A model generated the notes under the pieces. That model had not been told where the DNA came from. It saw nothing but the letters and a program-made list of their open reading frames with translations, and did no database searches. Of a stretch of DNA of 64,000 nt, positions 16,606 to 25,614 are shown in pieces. Each line of letters starts with the position of its first letter. Position 1 is the stretch's first letter. The DNA comes from Methylophaga sp. (lineage in GTDB: Bacteria; Pseudomonadota; Gammaproteobacteria; Nitrosococcales; Methylophagaceae), in assembly GCF_030651745.1 (NCBI RefSeq), contig NZ_JAUSCC010000140.1:37480-101479 (forward strand), read 5' to 3'. Position numbers and translations under genes: made by a program.

Positions 16606-16667
16606 GTTCCACCTCTAAATCTGCTACAGCGTTGTTTATATTTTCAACACGCTCTTATGCTTTGCGA

Positions 16668-17141
16668 TCAATCTGTTGCGGCATTGTGATACTTCTCAAC
16701 CAGCTCCTTGGCTCTCGCAATCAGCTTGTCGCTTTGTTCACACATTTCTTCCAATGTACGGAAACCGAATCGGTGTATGTCACGCAACACTTTATCGACA
16801 ACAATTAATTTGCCGATCATGATCAAGGCACGACCAAAACCTTCATGAGATATATTGACTAACGACACCGCCATTAAACCTGTTTCTCGTTCAATACTGG
16901 CTGCCAGAGCACTGTAATAGGCTTTGACCCGTGCAATGGTGATCTCATCAGGGTCACCAATTATTGGAATAGCTTGTTTACGTTCTTTTGTCAGCACTAA
17001 AGGATCAACAATCTTTGCTTTTGACCAGCCGTCATAGGTGCCGTAAGAATCTAAAGCGTTTAACTGTTGGATCATTTGATCAACAAAATACTTATCTAAA
17101 TATGGATCGTTTTCTGCTACTACTAATTGTGCTGAACCCAT
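16668..17141 (-). CDS. NifX-associated nitrogen fixation protein
   Basis: A 157-residue protein of the NifX-associated family (DUF269). It shows FVDQMIQQLNALDSYGTYDGWSK, the SLVNISHEGFGRALIMIGKLIVVDK stretch and RDIHRFGFRTLEEM. It is almost always encoded next to nifX, as here (51 bases downstream of it). Function is not established. Soluble; the start at 17141 has an AGGAGA site. Confidence 0.9.
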   Translation of the reverse strand: MGSAQLVVAENDPYLDKYFVDQMIQQLNALDSYGTYDGWSKAKIVDPLVLTKERKQAIPIIGDPDEITIARVKAYYSALAASIERETGLMAVSLVNISHEGFGRALIMIGKLIVVDKVLRDIHRFGFRTLEEMCEQSDKLIARAKELVEKYHNAATD

Positions 17142-17192
17142 GTGACTTCTCCTGATTAATAGTTAATTTTTGCTAAAACAATTGGGCGTTAT

Positions 17193-17624
17193 TTATTCTT
17201 GCCAATCATCATTGGCCATTTCTTCAAAACGTCCCATATCGCTTCCGCTTTGTTGTTTTATTGCTCTGGCAAGCCAGCTTGATGGCCCTGAACGTAATTC
17301 GTTTCTTAAATCGTCTAATAAGACTTTTATAGAACTGTCATCATTAACTTTGACAGGCTGTATGCCTTTCCCAACTAACTGTTTCACCGCAGAGGCCCCC
17401 ACCGCCAGGCAATAAACTGCAGCACAGTCTTTTAGTAAATCAAACTTAACGGCCAGCTTGTCTTCGTTACCATCCTGTTCTTGCATGCCAAACTGTGCCG
17501 CCTCAATAAATTCTGTTTGTTCGGGGTTCACAGCATAAATAGCAAACGATTTGGCCGAGCCAAAATGCTGATTGACATGTTTCATATCAGTTGTAGCAAA
17601 AGCTACTTTTATAGAAATATCCAT
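17193..17624 (-). CDS. nifX: NifX, nitrogenase cofactor carrier
   Basis: A 143-residue single-domain NifX, which carries NifB-cofactor and precursors between NifB and NifEN. IKVAFATTDMKHVNQHFGSAKSFAIY, VYCLAVGASAVKQLV and SGPSSWLARAI are family segments. The ATG at 17624 with an AGAGGA site is chosen; longer frames overlap nifN. Order nifE-nifN-nifX is the classical one. Confidence 0.93.
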   Translation of the reverse strand: MDISIKVAFATTDMKHVNQHFGSAKSFAIYAVNPEQTEFIEAAQFGMQEQDGNEDKLAVKFDLLKDCAAVYCLAVGASAVKQLVGKGIQPVKVNDDSSIKVLLDDLRNELRSGPSSWLARAIKQQSGSDMGRFEEMANDDWQE

Positions 17625-17668
17625 AAAAATCCTCTGTGGTTCACTGTGAACCACGTACATACGTCTAG

Positions 17669-19057
17669 TTAATGACATGACGGTGTTTTTTCATGTAATG
17701 GTTTCTGGTCATAGACCGAGTGATAAACGGCTATATCTTCATGAGCAAAGTTAATGACTAGATTGGCTATATCAAATAAGGCTTGGCGAGTACCTCGATA
17801 ACCAATCCACGTTTTTTGATAACCGCCAATTACATCGTATAGTGGAAAACCTGCTCTCAATATAGGTACAGCAAGACGTTCTGCCGTATCAACTGCATGT
17901 GAATTACCAATCAACAATTGGGCTTTGTTGTCTTTGGCAATAAACTCTAGATCTTCTAAATCACCAATTTTCACGCTTGAAATTGGCAACTGGCTTAAGC
18001 TGTCAGCCATACTTGGGGCAACAGCTGCCACCACTTCTGAACCCATTTCCTGCAGTAAATGCGTAAAGGCATTGAGTTGATCCGGATCGGCTGCAATCGC
18101 AACTCGCAGCTGACCTAACATGAAGTGGGTATCTAGCATGGCATCTTGTAACTGCATACGCTGACGTTCAATACGTTCAGGTACCTGATTGCCACTGATA
18201 GTTGCGAGTGCAGCAACCAATGCATCATTGGCTGCCAGGCCATAAAGATGATCAAACTGATAACTCGGCACACCGGTTTTATTTGCTAATATTTCACCGG
18301 CTTTTTGCAGTGATGCACCAATCACAATACTTGCTTTAGCATCCCCTAATGTTGCCAGTTCAGAAACCGCCGTTCCGCCAATTGTCACTGGTGAAAACTC
18401 TTCTTCGGTCAATGAACCATCTAAAGAATTGGCAATATCGGGAATAAATACCGGACGCAGATCAAATTGTTCAATCCATTCTGTCAGTGATTCAATGTCA
18501 CTGGGCGTCAGCATCGCGCTGCACAGCACATTGACCTGACGTTTTCGATACCCAGGCTTGGTGCCAGCATCCTTAGCATCCGGCACTAAGGTTTTAATGA
18601 TTTCAGTGATCGTTGCGGCATAACCCGTTTCAACACAGCCACTGAAGTCAGGTGTATTGACGGCCACCACGGCTACATCGGCAAATTGTGGATAAGTGTT
18701 TCTAAACACTTTGACACTTCCATGTACATCTGCGCCTTGTGTTTCTGCCAGGCCAGTAGTAAGCACTGTGATTAAAGCTGGATGATTCTTTTCCGCAATT
18801 GCCCGCAAACCTTCAACCACATTTTCATCAGCGCCCATAACGGAACTACCTTGATCCATGGCAGTAGACTGCAGAGGGATTGGCTCGCGAAAATGACGAA
18901 CAAAAAACACTTTTGCAAAGGCAGTACAACCTTGTGAACCATGCAACATAGGCATTGCACGATTAAACCCTAAGGTTGCCAAAGAGCCACCAATAGGTTG
19001 ACTGGCTTTTAATGGATTAACCGATAAGGCTTTGTTACGTTTGATGATATCGGCCAT
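17669..19057 (-). CDS. nifN: Nitrogenase cofactor scaffold subunit NifN
   Basis: A 462-residue NifN, which with NifE forms the NifEN scaffold on which FeMo-cofactor is finished. It is NifK-like: [38 protein letters not shown] near the start. [13 protein letters not shown] and [15 protein letters not shown] follow. Compared with NifK, only some of the P-cluster cysteines remain, as expected for NifN. Its ATG is one base after the nifE stop. Confidence 0.95.
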   Translation of the reverse strand: MADIIKRNKALSVNPLKASQPIGGSLATLGFNRAMPMLHGSQGCTAFAKVFFVRHFREPIPLQSTAMDQGSSVMGADENVVEGLRAIAEKNHPALITVLTTGLAETQGADVHGSVKVFRNTYPQFADVAVVAVNTPDFSGCVETGYAATITEIIKTLVPDAKDAGTKPGYRKRQVNVLCSAMLTPSDIESLTEWIEQFDLRPVFIPDIANSLDGSLTEEEFSPVTIGGTAVSELATLGDAKASIVIGASLQKAGEILANKTGVPSYQFDHLYGLAANDALVAALATISGNQVPERIERQRMQLQDAMLDTHFMLGQLRVAIAADPDQLNAFTHLLQEMGSEVVAAVAPSMADSLSQLPISSVKIGDLEDLEFIAKDNKAQLLIGNSHAVDTAERLAVPILRAGFPLYDVIGGYQKTWIGYRGTRQALFDIANLVINFAHEDIAVYHSVYDQKPLHEKTPSCH

Positions 19058-19058
19058 A

Positions 19059-20450
19059 CTACGCCGCCTTATCTTTATGCCAGGGGGCTTTTGCTCGAAC
19101 CGCAGGCCAGACGGGGCTTTCTATGGTTAACGCTAATTGGCGTACCAATTCCAACATGCCATCGTAGCCAGCGTAACCAAACTCGCGTTCCTGGTTAATA
19201 TCTAAAAATGGCACTTTGGCTTTTAAGGCGGTGTACATATTGCGTCCACCAGCAATCAATATGTCGGCTTTATAGTCTTTAACTACCTGCAATAATGCTT
19301 TCGGGCTGCCATCTTCTAACATCAATGTGTCTTCACCCATCAATTCACGAATTCTGGCTTTATCTTCTTCGGTAGACTTTTTGGTACCCGTTGCAACAAC
19401 GACCATACCCAGATCTTGCAAGGCTGAAATAACCGACCAACTCTTAACACCACCAGTAAACAACAGCACTCGTTTACCGTTCAACCGTTGCTTCCAGGGG
19501 ATCAGTAATTCCCGAATCCGTGTTTCTTCACGTTCAATAAGCGCTTCAGTACGTGCAGTCAAACCCTCATCGTTAATGACTTTAGCAAAATCACGTAATG
19601 CTTGGCTGGTATCAGTAATGCCATAGAAACTGCCTTCAAACCAAGGAGTACCAAACGCTTTTTGCAGTTTGCGAGCAACATTGATCATGGCTTTTGAGCA
19701 CACCATCATGTTGACTTCGGCTTTATGCATGGTTTGCACTTCACGAAAACGTGCATCACCCGACAATGTACACAGCACACGTAGGCCTAATTCATCAAGC
19801 AACGGTAATACATGCCAGAATTCACCAGCAATGTTGTATTCACCGACTAAATTGACATCATGGACTGTAATGCCTGGTCGTTGTGTCCCTTCCGGTAAGG
19901 GATCGGGATCGCGTGTGCCCATGACATGATTAAACATGGCATCACCAGCAATACGATTACCTAGATTCTTGGTGCCATAAAAGCCAGCAGAATCAATTGG
20001 GATAACCGGAGTTCCCCATTTTTCCTGTGCCGCTTTACAGATTGCATTGATGTCATCACCAATCAGCGCTGGCACACAGGTGTTATAGATAAATACGGCA
20101 GGAGGATTATAGGTATCAATCGCCTGTTTGATTGAATGAAGCAAGCGTTTTTCAGCACGCCCCATAATGATGTCTTGCTCGGTTAAATCCGTAGTCATAC
20201 CAATACGGTACAACTGGGATCCTGATGAACGTGTACCACGGTTGTCCCATGAACTACCAGCACAGGCAATAGGCCCATGAACTATATGTGCCACATCTGC
20301 AATGGGTAACAAAGCAATTTGAGCACCATCAAATGCACAGCCTCCAGCAGCAGAACCCGGCTTAGGTTTTGCACAACCTGATTTCTCCTTTTTGTTGTGC
20401 TCACATGCCGGTTCATCCAGTAATTCGGCAATGTCTTTGCTTGACTTCAT
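19059..20450 (-). CDS. nifE: Nitrogenase cofactor scaffold subunit NifE
   Basis: A 463-residue NifE, NifD-like partner of NifN. The N-terminus has a cysteine run ([19 protein letters not shown]) and cluster-type motifs [17 protein letters not shown] and [36 protein letters not shown] carries the third cysteine. It is first gene of the long operon ending with the GlcF-like gene at 12184, about 23 bases after the predicted start of transcription. Confidence 0.96.
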   Translation of the reverse strand: MKSSKDIAELLDEPACEHNKKEKSGCAKPKPGSAAGGCAFDGAQIALLPIADVAHIVHGPIACAGSSWDNRGTRSSGSQLYRIGMTTDLTEQDIIMGRAEKRLLHSIKQAIDTYNPPAVFIYNTCVPALIGDDINAICKAAQEKWGTPVIPIDSAGFYGTKNLGNRIAGDAMFNHVMGTRDPDPLPEGTQRPGITVHDVNLVGEYNIAGEFWHVLPLLDELGLRVLCTLSGDARFREVQTMHKAEVNMMVCSKAMINVARKLQKAFGTPWFEGSFYGITDTSQALRDFAKVINDEGLTARTEALIEREETRIRELLIPWKQRLNGKRVLLFTGGVKSWSVISALQDLGMVVVATGTKKSTEEDKARIRELMGEDTLMLEDGSPKALLQVVKDYKADILIAGGRNMYTALKAKVPFLDINQEREFGYAGYDGMLELVRQLALTIESPVWPAVRAKAPWHKDKAA

Positions 20451-20482
20451 AGCACCATACCTAAATTGTTTAATAGAGGTAT

Positions 20483-20498
20483 AGCAACCAGTGTGCCA
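20483..20498 (-). promoter_or_regulatory. Sigma-54 promoter of the nifE operon
   Basis: Minus strand TGGCACACTGGTTGCT is a perfect match to TGGCAC-N5-TTGCW, 33 bases before the nifE ATG. Confidence 0.88.
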
Positions 20499-20542
20499 CT
20501 TGATAAATTGCTGTTTTTATTGGGGTTTGGCGTATTTTGTTT

Positions 20543-20558
20543 TGTAGCAAATACGACA
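20543..20558. promoter_or_regulatory. NifA upstream activator site of nifE
   Basis: TGTAGCAAATACGACA is an exact TGT-N10-ACA about 45 bases above the nifE -24 element. It differs at one base from the site at 8191, and the flanking TTT and AT bases also match. Confidence 0.78.
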
Positions 20559-20626
20559 ATTTAAGCTTTTTCGTGTGACATCAACAATGACAGCAGCTGC
20601 AAAAATCTGCGTTGTCTTTGTTTCAA

Positions 20627-20716
20627 TTAACGGTTTATAGCTTTGTATAAGGAGAGATCACCGTCGATCGCTTTAGGGAACCAATAAACGATGCCCTGCT
20701 TCTCCAGGTTGATCAT
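20627..20716 (-). CDS. Possible 29-residue small ORF before nifE
   Basis: An ATG at 20716, nine bases after the stop of the 318-residue gene, opens 29 codons to TAA. The peptide MINLEKQGIVYWFPKAIDGD and its tail have the composition of real protein (Trp, Phe, Pro, balanced charges). No clear ribosome site is seen. It could be a coupled small protein, or a C-terminal piece of the preceding gene lost by a frameshift, or chance. Confidence 0.25.
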   Translation of the reverse strand: MINLEKQGIVYWFPKAIDGDLSLYKAINR

Positions 20717-20724
20717 AGTGATGG

Positions 20725-21681
20725 TTAAACGTTATAGGGCATGGCTATCCATGATTTAAGCACCGCTGCATCGCGTTGTGGTAGATACGCAAAATCACCC
20801 GAAATATCTTGATAAACCGCTTCGCCATTATGAGCCGATACCAACATCCCTTTCACCATGTAGAAATACCATGCAAAGCTATAACCTGCTTTACGATCAA
20901 AGCGTGTCAAAAGACTATGCAGATTATTGCCTTGTTTATCTACGAAATCTTCCAGCTGCGGTAAATTAACGGAGGTTAAATTCACAATATCAGCATTGAT
21001 GATTTGTTCACCATAACGTCCCGTATGGAAGTAAGGCTGAATGATCCAATAATTGCAGAAATGTGCGGCAGTTGCAGATGTACTATTATTCCAATCATCC
21101 AGAAAGCGTTTCACTGGATGTTCGTTGTGGTGTGAATTCAAGGTGCTAATAAACAGTGCCATATCGGTTTTACGTCGGTATTGATAGTGCGAATGTCCGA
21201 CATTAAATTGTTCGATTAATGCAGGTGTAATTGGATCGATAATATCTTCTAAATCTTCTGGCAACGCATCTTCATTCATCAGAAGCCTGTCGGCAACTTC
21301 ATGGGTTTTATCAATTTCGATTAAGATAAACTGTTGTGCTGTAAGACCGGTTTCTACAACAAAATACAGGGTGCGTCCTATATGTTTGGTTGCGATATAA
21401 TCTTGCTCTAAACCATATTCGATCAGGGTTTGAAAATTCTGACCACACTCCAGAAAGCTGCGTTCAACCCATTCGGTTAAATCACCGGCTATACGTTTAC
21501 CTCTACGGTCAACGACACCTCCGAGTTTATACCATTCATCGCTGGTGCGAGCTAAACGAACTGGATAGTCACGGCAGACTTTCTGTAATTTAATCAGTAA
21601 CGATGCGTCATCTTTCGTCGCAATCAGATCCTTACATAGATGACTGATCTGTTGTCCTGTTAACTGTAATGCTTCACTCAT
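20725..21681 (-). CDS. Unknown 318-residue protein, last gene of the nifHDK operon
   Basis: Not recognised. Soluble, no signal or membrane segment. Aromatic-rich C-terminal half (CNYWIIQPYFHTGRYGEQII, AGYSFAWYFYMVKGMLVSAH). The start at 21681 overlaps the end of the LRV gene by eight bases, so translation is probably coupled. It occupies the place between the LRV gene and nifE, where nif clusters of relatives carry accessory genes of unknown role. Confidence 0.8.
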   Translation of the reverse strand: MSEALQLTGQQISHLCKDLIATKDDASLLIKLQKVCRDYPVRLARTSDEWYKLGGVVDRRGKRIAGDLTEWVERSFLECGQNFQTLIEYGLEQDYIATKHIGRTLYFVVETGLTAQQFILIEIDKTHEVADRLLMNEDALPEDLEDIIDPITPALIEQFNVGHSHYQYRRKTDMALFISTLNSHHNEHPVKRFLDDWNNSTSATAAHFCNYWIIQPYFHTGRYGEQIINADIVNLTSVNLPQLEDFVDKQGNNLHSLLTRFDRKAGYSFAWYFYMVKGMLVSAHNGEAVYQDISGDFAYLPQRDAAVLKSWIAMPYNV

Positions 21682-22414
21682 CTTTTGCTTCCAAACGTTG
21701 TTTTGCTAACAGTCTGATATCTTGTTCTTCATCATTTAATACGTGTGTTACCGCAGTTAATGGCACATGTTGAGCGGCGGTATAACGGACTAACCAGTCT
21801 TCATCATCAAGAAAACACACGGCTTCTTCATCTGACATTCGCTGGGCAATGATGCGTCTGACTTCGGGAGCTGGGTCGTCTTTCATCAGGCCCAGGCTGA
21901 CATCTGGTATTTTTTCGGCCACCACTTTTCTGATTTGCAAATCAGGATCGTTAATAAAGCGGAATAAACGCCCAGGCTGCAGTCGCCTGGCAACAGTCAG
22001 TCGCACCAGATAGTCTTCATCATTTGCCAGTAGCTCTACATCTTGACTTTCAATGCGATCAGCAACTGTCATTCTGACTTCACGATCAAGATCATAAATA
22101 AAGGCTTTCAGTTTATGTGCAGGTAGTCGATAAACAACGGCACGCCGTACTACCTCATCTTCATCATCCATCACTACTTTTAATGCTGATAAAGGCACAT
22201 AACGCACAGCAATGGCACGTCGTTCCCAAAATTCATCTTGTAAATAAAGCTGTGCGTATTCTGGGTTTATTCTGAAAAAACGATCTATTTGGCGGCCACT
22301 CTCAACAGCAACACAGGTATCCCCCGGCATACAGCGACCGGCTAGCAGGGTTTTCGACCTAAACCGACAAAAACTACAATCAGCTATTGATGGAGGTAGT
22401 GGGATATCCGCCAT
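21674..22414 (-). CDS. LRV-repeat Fe-S protein of the nif cluster
   Basis: A protein of about 246 residues in the leucine-rich-variant family known from the Azotobacter nif region. An N-terminal cysteine cluster (CSFCRFRSKTLLAGRCMPGDTC) binds a 4Fe-4S cluster in the relative. Roughly eight repeats follow of about 24 residues, e.g. VRRAVVYRLPAHKL, VRMTVADRIES and VRRIIAQRMSDE. The ATG at 22414 avoids overlap with the upstream gene; an ATG at 22465 in the same frame is also possible, since neither has a strong ribosome site. Role in nitrogen fixation is unknown. Confidence 0.85.
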   Translation of the reverse strand: MADIPLPPSIADCSFCRFRSKTLLAGRCMPGDTCVAVESGRQIDRFFRINPEYAQLYLQDEFWERRAIAVRYVPLSALKVVMDDEDEVVRRAVVYRLPAHKLKAFIYDLDREVRMTVADRIESQDVELLANDEDYLVRLTVARRLQPGRLFRFINDPDLQIRKVVAEKIPDVSLGLMKDDPAPEVRRIIAQRMSDEEAVCFLDDEDWLVRYTAAQHVPLTAVTHVLNDEEQDIRLLAKQRLEAKDE

Positions 22415-22424
22415 AGAGTTTTGC

Positions 22425-22691
22425 TTAGTCCTGATAAATTTCGGCAACAACAATGCCTGTTGCATTTTCGAAACTATTGGTTAAGCACATGCAATGATCA
22501 TGACCATCAACCAGGTATAAATTGAAACCATCATGTTCGACCACTGGCTCATTATTCGGGATGTCATCATCATTGCAGTAGGTAAAATGAATGCCTTTAT
22601 ACTGGCTTCGTAAAGACGATATGATGGTTTCATCAAGACCACTGTCTGCAATTGAGCTGACAATTTCTGTTAGTGTTTGCGGTTCAATCAT
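22425..22691 (-). CDS. DUF6129-type small nif protein
   Basis: An 88-residue protein resembling the DUF6129 family of nif-linked proteins. HFTYCNDDDIPNNEPVVEHDG and FNLYLVDGHDHCMCLTNSFE are the distinctive parts. Three cysteines and several histidines make metal binding possible. Its ATG overlaps the nifY stop by four bases. Function unknown; family assignment is from memory of the pattern and moderately sure. Confidence 0.75.
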   Translation of the reverse strand: MIEPQTLTEIVSSIADSGLDETIISSLRSQYKGIHFTYCNDDDIPNNEPVVEHDGFNLYLVDGHDHCMCLTNSFENATGIVVAEIYQD

Positions 22692-23407
22692 ACGGTTACT
22701 TTCTCTGTTTTCAGTAAGACTTTTTTTGGCGTCAAGCCCATTATTTTGGCTAACCAGGGTGGCGGTGATGTAACTAATACCTGCTGAAGTTGTGCAATGA
22801 TGTCGGCTATTTCTGCCTGACCACTTATTTTCATCGGGTGAATGCCTTGCTTAACCACTTTTGCTGCAGCCTGCCCACCGATAGCAATGCCATAAAGCAC
22901 CTGACAATCTTGAATTAACTCAGCACGATATTGTTGCTTTTGCTCGGCTTTCAGAGTTGGATCCACATCGACTTTTCTAATATCTATCAGGCGTTGTTCC
23001 TGGGACGATAGCTGATAAATATAGAACTGCTCACAGGTGCTGAATTGACCATTGATGTTAATACCGTTATCGCTGGCAATGGCTAAGCGAATGGAATATG
23101 GGATATCGCCATCCTGGTAGGCTTTAATGGTTGGCAGATGTGAGTGCTGCTCGTCGGCAACATGAATCGAGTGAAGGTAATCGAGTGAGTTTGATAGTAT
23201 TGCTTGACTGTATTGTTCGCTGGCTGTTTGCTCTAACAAAGATTGGTACTCTGATACAGTCAAAGCATGCAGTTTTGGTGCAGTTAATGGCAGACCCAAA
23301 GCTTTAGTCAATCTAGTAACCAGCTGCTTAGGATCAGTATTGGGCAATGCCCTGGCAGCAAGCCCAATACCTAAAGCCAGTTCCCGTGATAAGGTTGACT
23401 GGCTCAT
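22688..23407 (-). CDS. nifY: NifY, dinitrogenase-maturation cofactor-binding protein
   Basis: A 239-residue NifY/NafY-type protein, believed to hold apo-dinitrogenase and deliver FeMo-cofactor. N-terminal helical domain (SRELALGIGLAARALPNTDP) then the NifX-like domain from GDIPYSIRLAIASDNGININGQF to SPPPWLAKIMG. Classical place downstream of nifT. It is a paralogue of the gene at 5749-6459. Confidence 0.9.
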   Translation of the reverse strand: MSQSTLSRELALGIGLAARALPNTDPKQLVTRLTKALGLPLTAPKLHALTVSEYQSLLEQTASEQYSQAILSNSLDYLHSIHVADEQHSHLPTIKAYQDGDIPYSIRLAIASDNGININGQFSTCEQFYIYQLSSQEQRLIDIRKVDVDPTLKAEQKQQYRAELIQDCQVLYGIAIGGQAAAKVVKQGIHPMKISGQAEIADIIAQLQQVLVTSPPPWLAKIMGLTPKKVLLKTEKVTV

Positions 23408-23411
23408 AACA

Positions 23412-23612
23412 TCAAGCCTCCAAAGGCAAAATGCAATTGTCTATAGGGCATACCCGAACACATTCAGGTGAATCAAAATCATCCTTACATTCGGTGCAAG
23501 TTTTAGCATTTATGGCAAAAACAATTGCACCTTCTTTAATGGATACCGTTGGGCAAACTGGTTCACAATCACCACAGGAAATACACTCTTCTTCAACAAT
23601 ATATAAAGCCAT
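23412..23612 (-). CDS. 2[4Fe-4S] ferredoxin of the nif operon
   Basis: A 66-residue FdxN-like ferredoxin. The first motif is CISCGDCEPVCP at about residue 10. The second is CTECKDDFDSPECVRVCP, with the longer spacing typical of nif-linked bacterial ferredoxins. The ATG at 23612 has a GGGGGA site; a frame from 23648 would overlap nifT. Possible electron donor to nitrogenase or its maturation. Confidence 0.9.
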   Translation of the reverse strand: MALYIVEEECISCGDCEPVCPTVSIKEGAIVFAINAKTCTECKDDFDSPECVRVCPIDNCILPLEA

Positions 23613-23631
23613 TTTAAATCCCCCACTGATA

Positions 23632-23844
23632 TTAAATACGCTTAGCACGTAAGGTAATCGGAATGACAGGCGGTGGACTCATTGGCTCGAAGTAATAACG
23701 TGAATCATCGCCTAACACGACTTCCCCCCCCCATTTTTCTTCAGTATCAAATTCAATTGATTCAACCGTTTCTTCGAGATCTTTTTTAGCAACATAAAAA
23801 AGTAACTTGCCGTCATCTCTTTTTCTTAACATTACACTAGGCAT
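23632..23844 (-). CDS. nifT: NifT/FixU
   Basis: A 70-residue NifT with the family pattern MPSVMLRKRDDGKLLFYVAK, EKWGGEVVLGDDSRYYFEP and PPVIPITLRAKR. Always near nifHDK; not essential and of unknown activity in other species. Lies 67 bases after nifK, behind a hairpin. Confidence 0.93.
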   Translation of the reverse strand: MPSVMLRKRDDGKLLFYVAKKDLEETVESIEFDTEEKWGGEVVLGDDSRYYFEPMSPPPVIPITLRAKRI

Positions 23845-23865
23845 AACACAGTCCTTAAGTAGGAT

Positions 23866-23896
23866 ATCTACCGGACTTAAAAAAAGTCCGGTAGAT
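23866..23896 (-). other. 13-bp hairpin between nifK and nifT
   Basis: A perfect 13-bp stem (23866-23878 with 23884-23896, core CTACCGGACTT) with a five-base A/T loop. No downstream T-run, so it is more likely an RNA stabiliser or a partial attenuator lowering nifT and later genes than a full terminator. Confidence 0.65.
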
Positions 23897-23911
23897 GATT
23901 AGATCTAATAA

Positions 23912-25483
23912 CTAGCGAATTAAATCGTAGTTATAGTCTGTTGTTCCCATACCCATTGTTTCTTTGTCGAGTTGCTCCAGTACGGCATTAACCAAAGTCG
24001 TTAATATATAAATAGCACCTTCATAACCTAGCGTAGTCATACGATGTAAGTGATGACGATCAAAGATTGGGAAGCCAATACGGATTAATGGCACCTGGAA
24101 CTCAGCTCCTTTATGAAACGTGTCACGTTCAATAAATTTGCCGTATGAGTTGCCAATCATAAAATCAGGTTTGTTCGTAAAAACTAATGACCGGAAATGC
24201 CATAAATCTTTACCAACGTGTACTTTAGAATCCTGACCGTATGGCGATGCTTGTAACATCGCATCCATTGCTTTCATCCAGCGTTTGTTAGCATGGTTGC
24301 ACAGAATATCTGTTGGTTCTGCACCTAATTCCAGCAAGAATTTAGTCATACCCATCACATAATCCGCATCACCGTACAGAGCAAACTTTTTGCCATGTAA
24401 CCATGCATGTGAGTCGGTAATCATATCCACTAAACGTCCGCGTTCAACTTCTAAGGATTTAGGAATTGGTTTACCGGTAAGTTCAGATACCGTCATCAAA
24501 AACTCATCAGTCCATTGCAGACCCATTGGGATATTGATGGCTGTTGCAGGCTGATTCATAACGCCTTTAACATACTTTTTCGTTTTATCTAACTGCCACG
24601 GTTGCAACAATAATGTATCAATCGCATTTGGTGCATCTTTGATTTCATCCATTGTTGTACCACCGGCATACATACGGAATTCACCGTCGGCTGGTGTATC
24701 TAATACTTCAGTTGGATCGCTTAACAAGGTGTAGTCAACGCCCATTTCTTTCATCATGCGATGCATGACTCGGTAGTTGCCCAAATAGGTTTCAAACCCA
24801 GGAACAAGATTGATTTTGCCATTTGAACCAACTTCTTTGTCGTCCATATAGTTACGAGTGAAGTAACTTAAAATACCTTCAAACATATTGTCCCAACCGG
24901 TTGTATGACTCCCAACAAAACTGGGGGTATGTGCAAATGGAACCGGGTATTCCTGTTCAACATAGCCTTCTTTTTTACTGTTATTGATGAACGCATTCAA
25001 ATCATCACCGATAACTTCTGCCATACAGGTAGTGGAAACAGCAATCATGTCTGGTTTGTATAATGCTTTAGCATTTTCTAAACCATTCATCATGTTTTTC
25101 TGACCACCAAATACCGCAGCATCTTCTGTCATAGAATCAGATACACATGAAACCGGTTCTTTAAAATGACGATTGAAGTAAGTACGGAAATACGCAACAC
25201 AACCCTGAGAACCATGAACATAAGGCATTGTTTTTTCAAAACCTAATGCACACAACACCGCACCCAGAGGTTGGCATGCTTTAGCAGGGTTAACCGTTAA
25301 TGCTTCACGGTTGAAGTTAATTTCTTGATATTCAGCAGTGGTTGTCCAATTAAATATCTCATTAATTCTGTCATCAGAATGACGTTCTTCATACGCTGCA
25401 CGTTTGTTTGCCAAATTTTCCTTATATTCATCATTTCTGAATAAGGGGTAACTTGCTTTAATATTTTCAACATCTTGACTCAT
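23912..25483 (-). CDS. nifK: Mo-nitrogenase MoFe protein beta subunit
   Basis: A 523-residue NifK. P-cluster cysteines are present in NPAKACQPLGA, VHGSQGCVAYFRTYFNRHFK and STTCMAEVIGDDL; the PSFVGSHTTGWDNM stretch follows. Length matches the Azotobacter type. Forms the alpha2-beta2 MoFe protein with NifD. 131 bases after nifD, with a strong GGAGGAG-type site near its ATG. Confidence 0.97.
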   Translation of the reverse strand: MSQDVENIKASYPLFRNDEYKENLANKRAAYEERHSDDRINEIFNWTTTAEYQEINFNREALTVNPAKACQPLGAVLCALGFEKTMPYVHGSQGCVAYFRTYFNRHFKEPVSCVSDSMTEDAAVFGGQKNMMNGLENAKALYKPDMIAVSTTCMAEVIGDDLNAFINNSKKEGYVEQEYPVPFAHTPSFVGSHTTGWDNMFEGILSYFTRNYMDDKEVGSNGKINLVPGFETYLGNYRVMHRMMKEMGVDYTLLSDPTEVLDTPADGEFRMYAGGTTMDEIKDAPNAIDTLLLQPWQLDKTKKYVKGVMNQPATAINIPMGLQWTDEFLMTVSELTGKPIPKSLEVERGRLVDMITDSHAWLHGKKFALYGDADYVMGMTKFLLELGAEPTDILCNHANKRWMKAMDAMLQASPYGQDSKVHVGKDLWHFRSLVFTNKPDFMIGNSYGKFIERDTFHKGAEFQVPLIRIGFPIFDRHHLHRMTTLGYEGAIYILTTLVNAVLEQLDKETMGMGTTDYNYDLIR

Positions 25484-25614
25484 GATAAACTCCTCCGCGC
25501 CACTAATCTGTGGACGACGTATTAAGAGAAATGGTAGCTAAGCTACTTTCAATTATCTGTGTGGGGTACGGCAACCGCACCCGACTACAGACATTTACCT
25601 TTTTTAAAAAAGTA

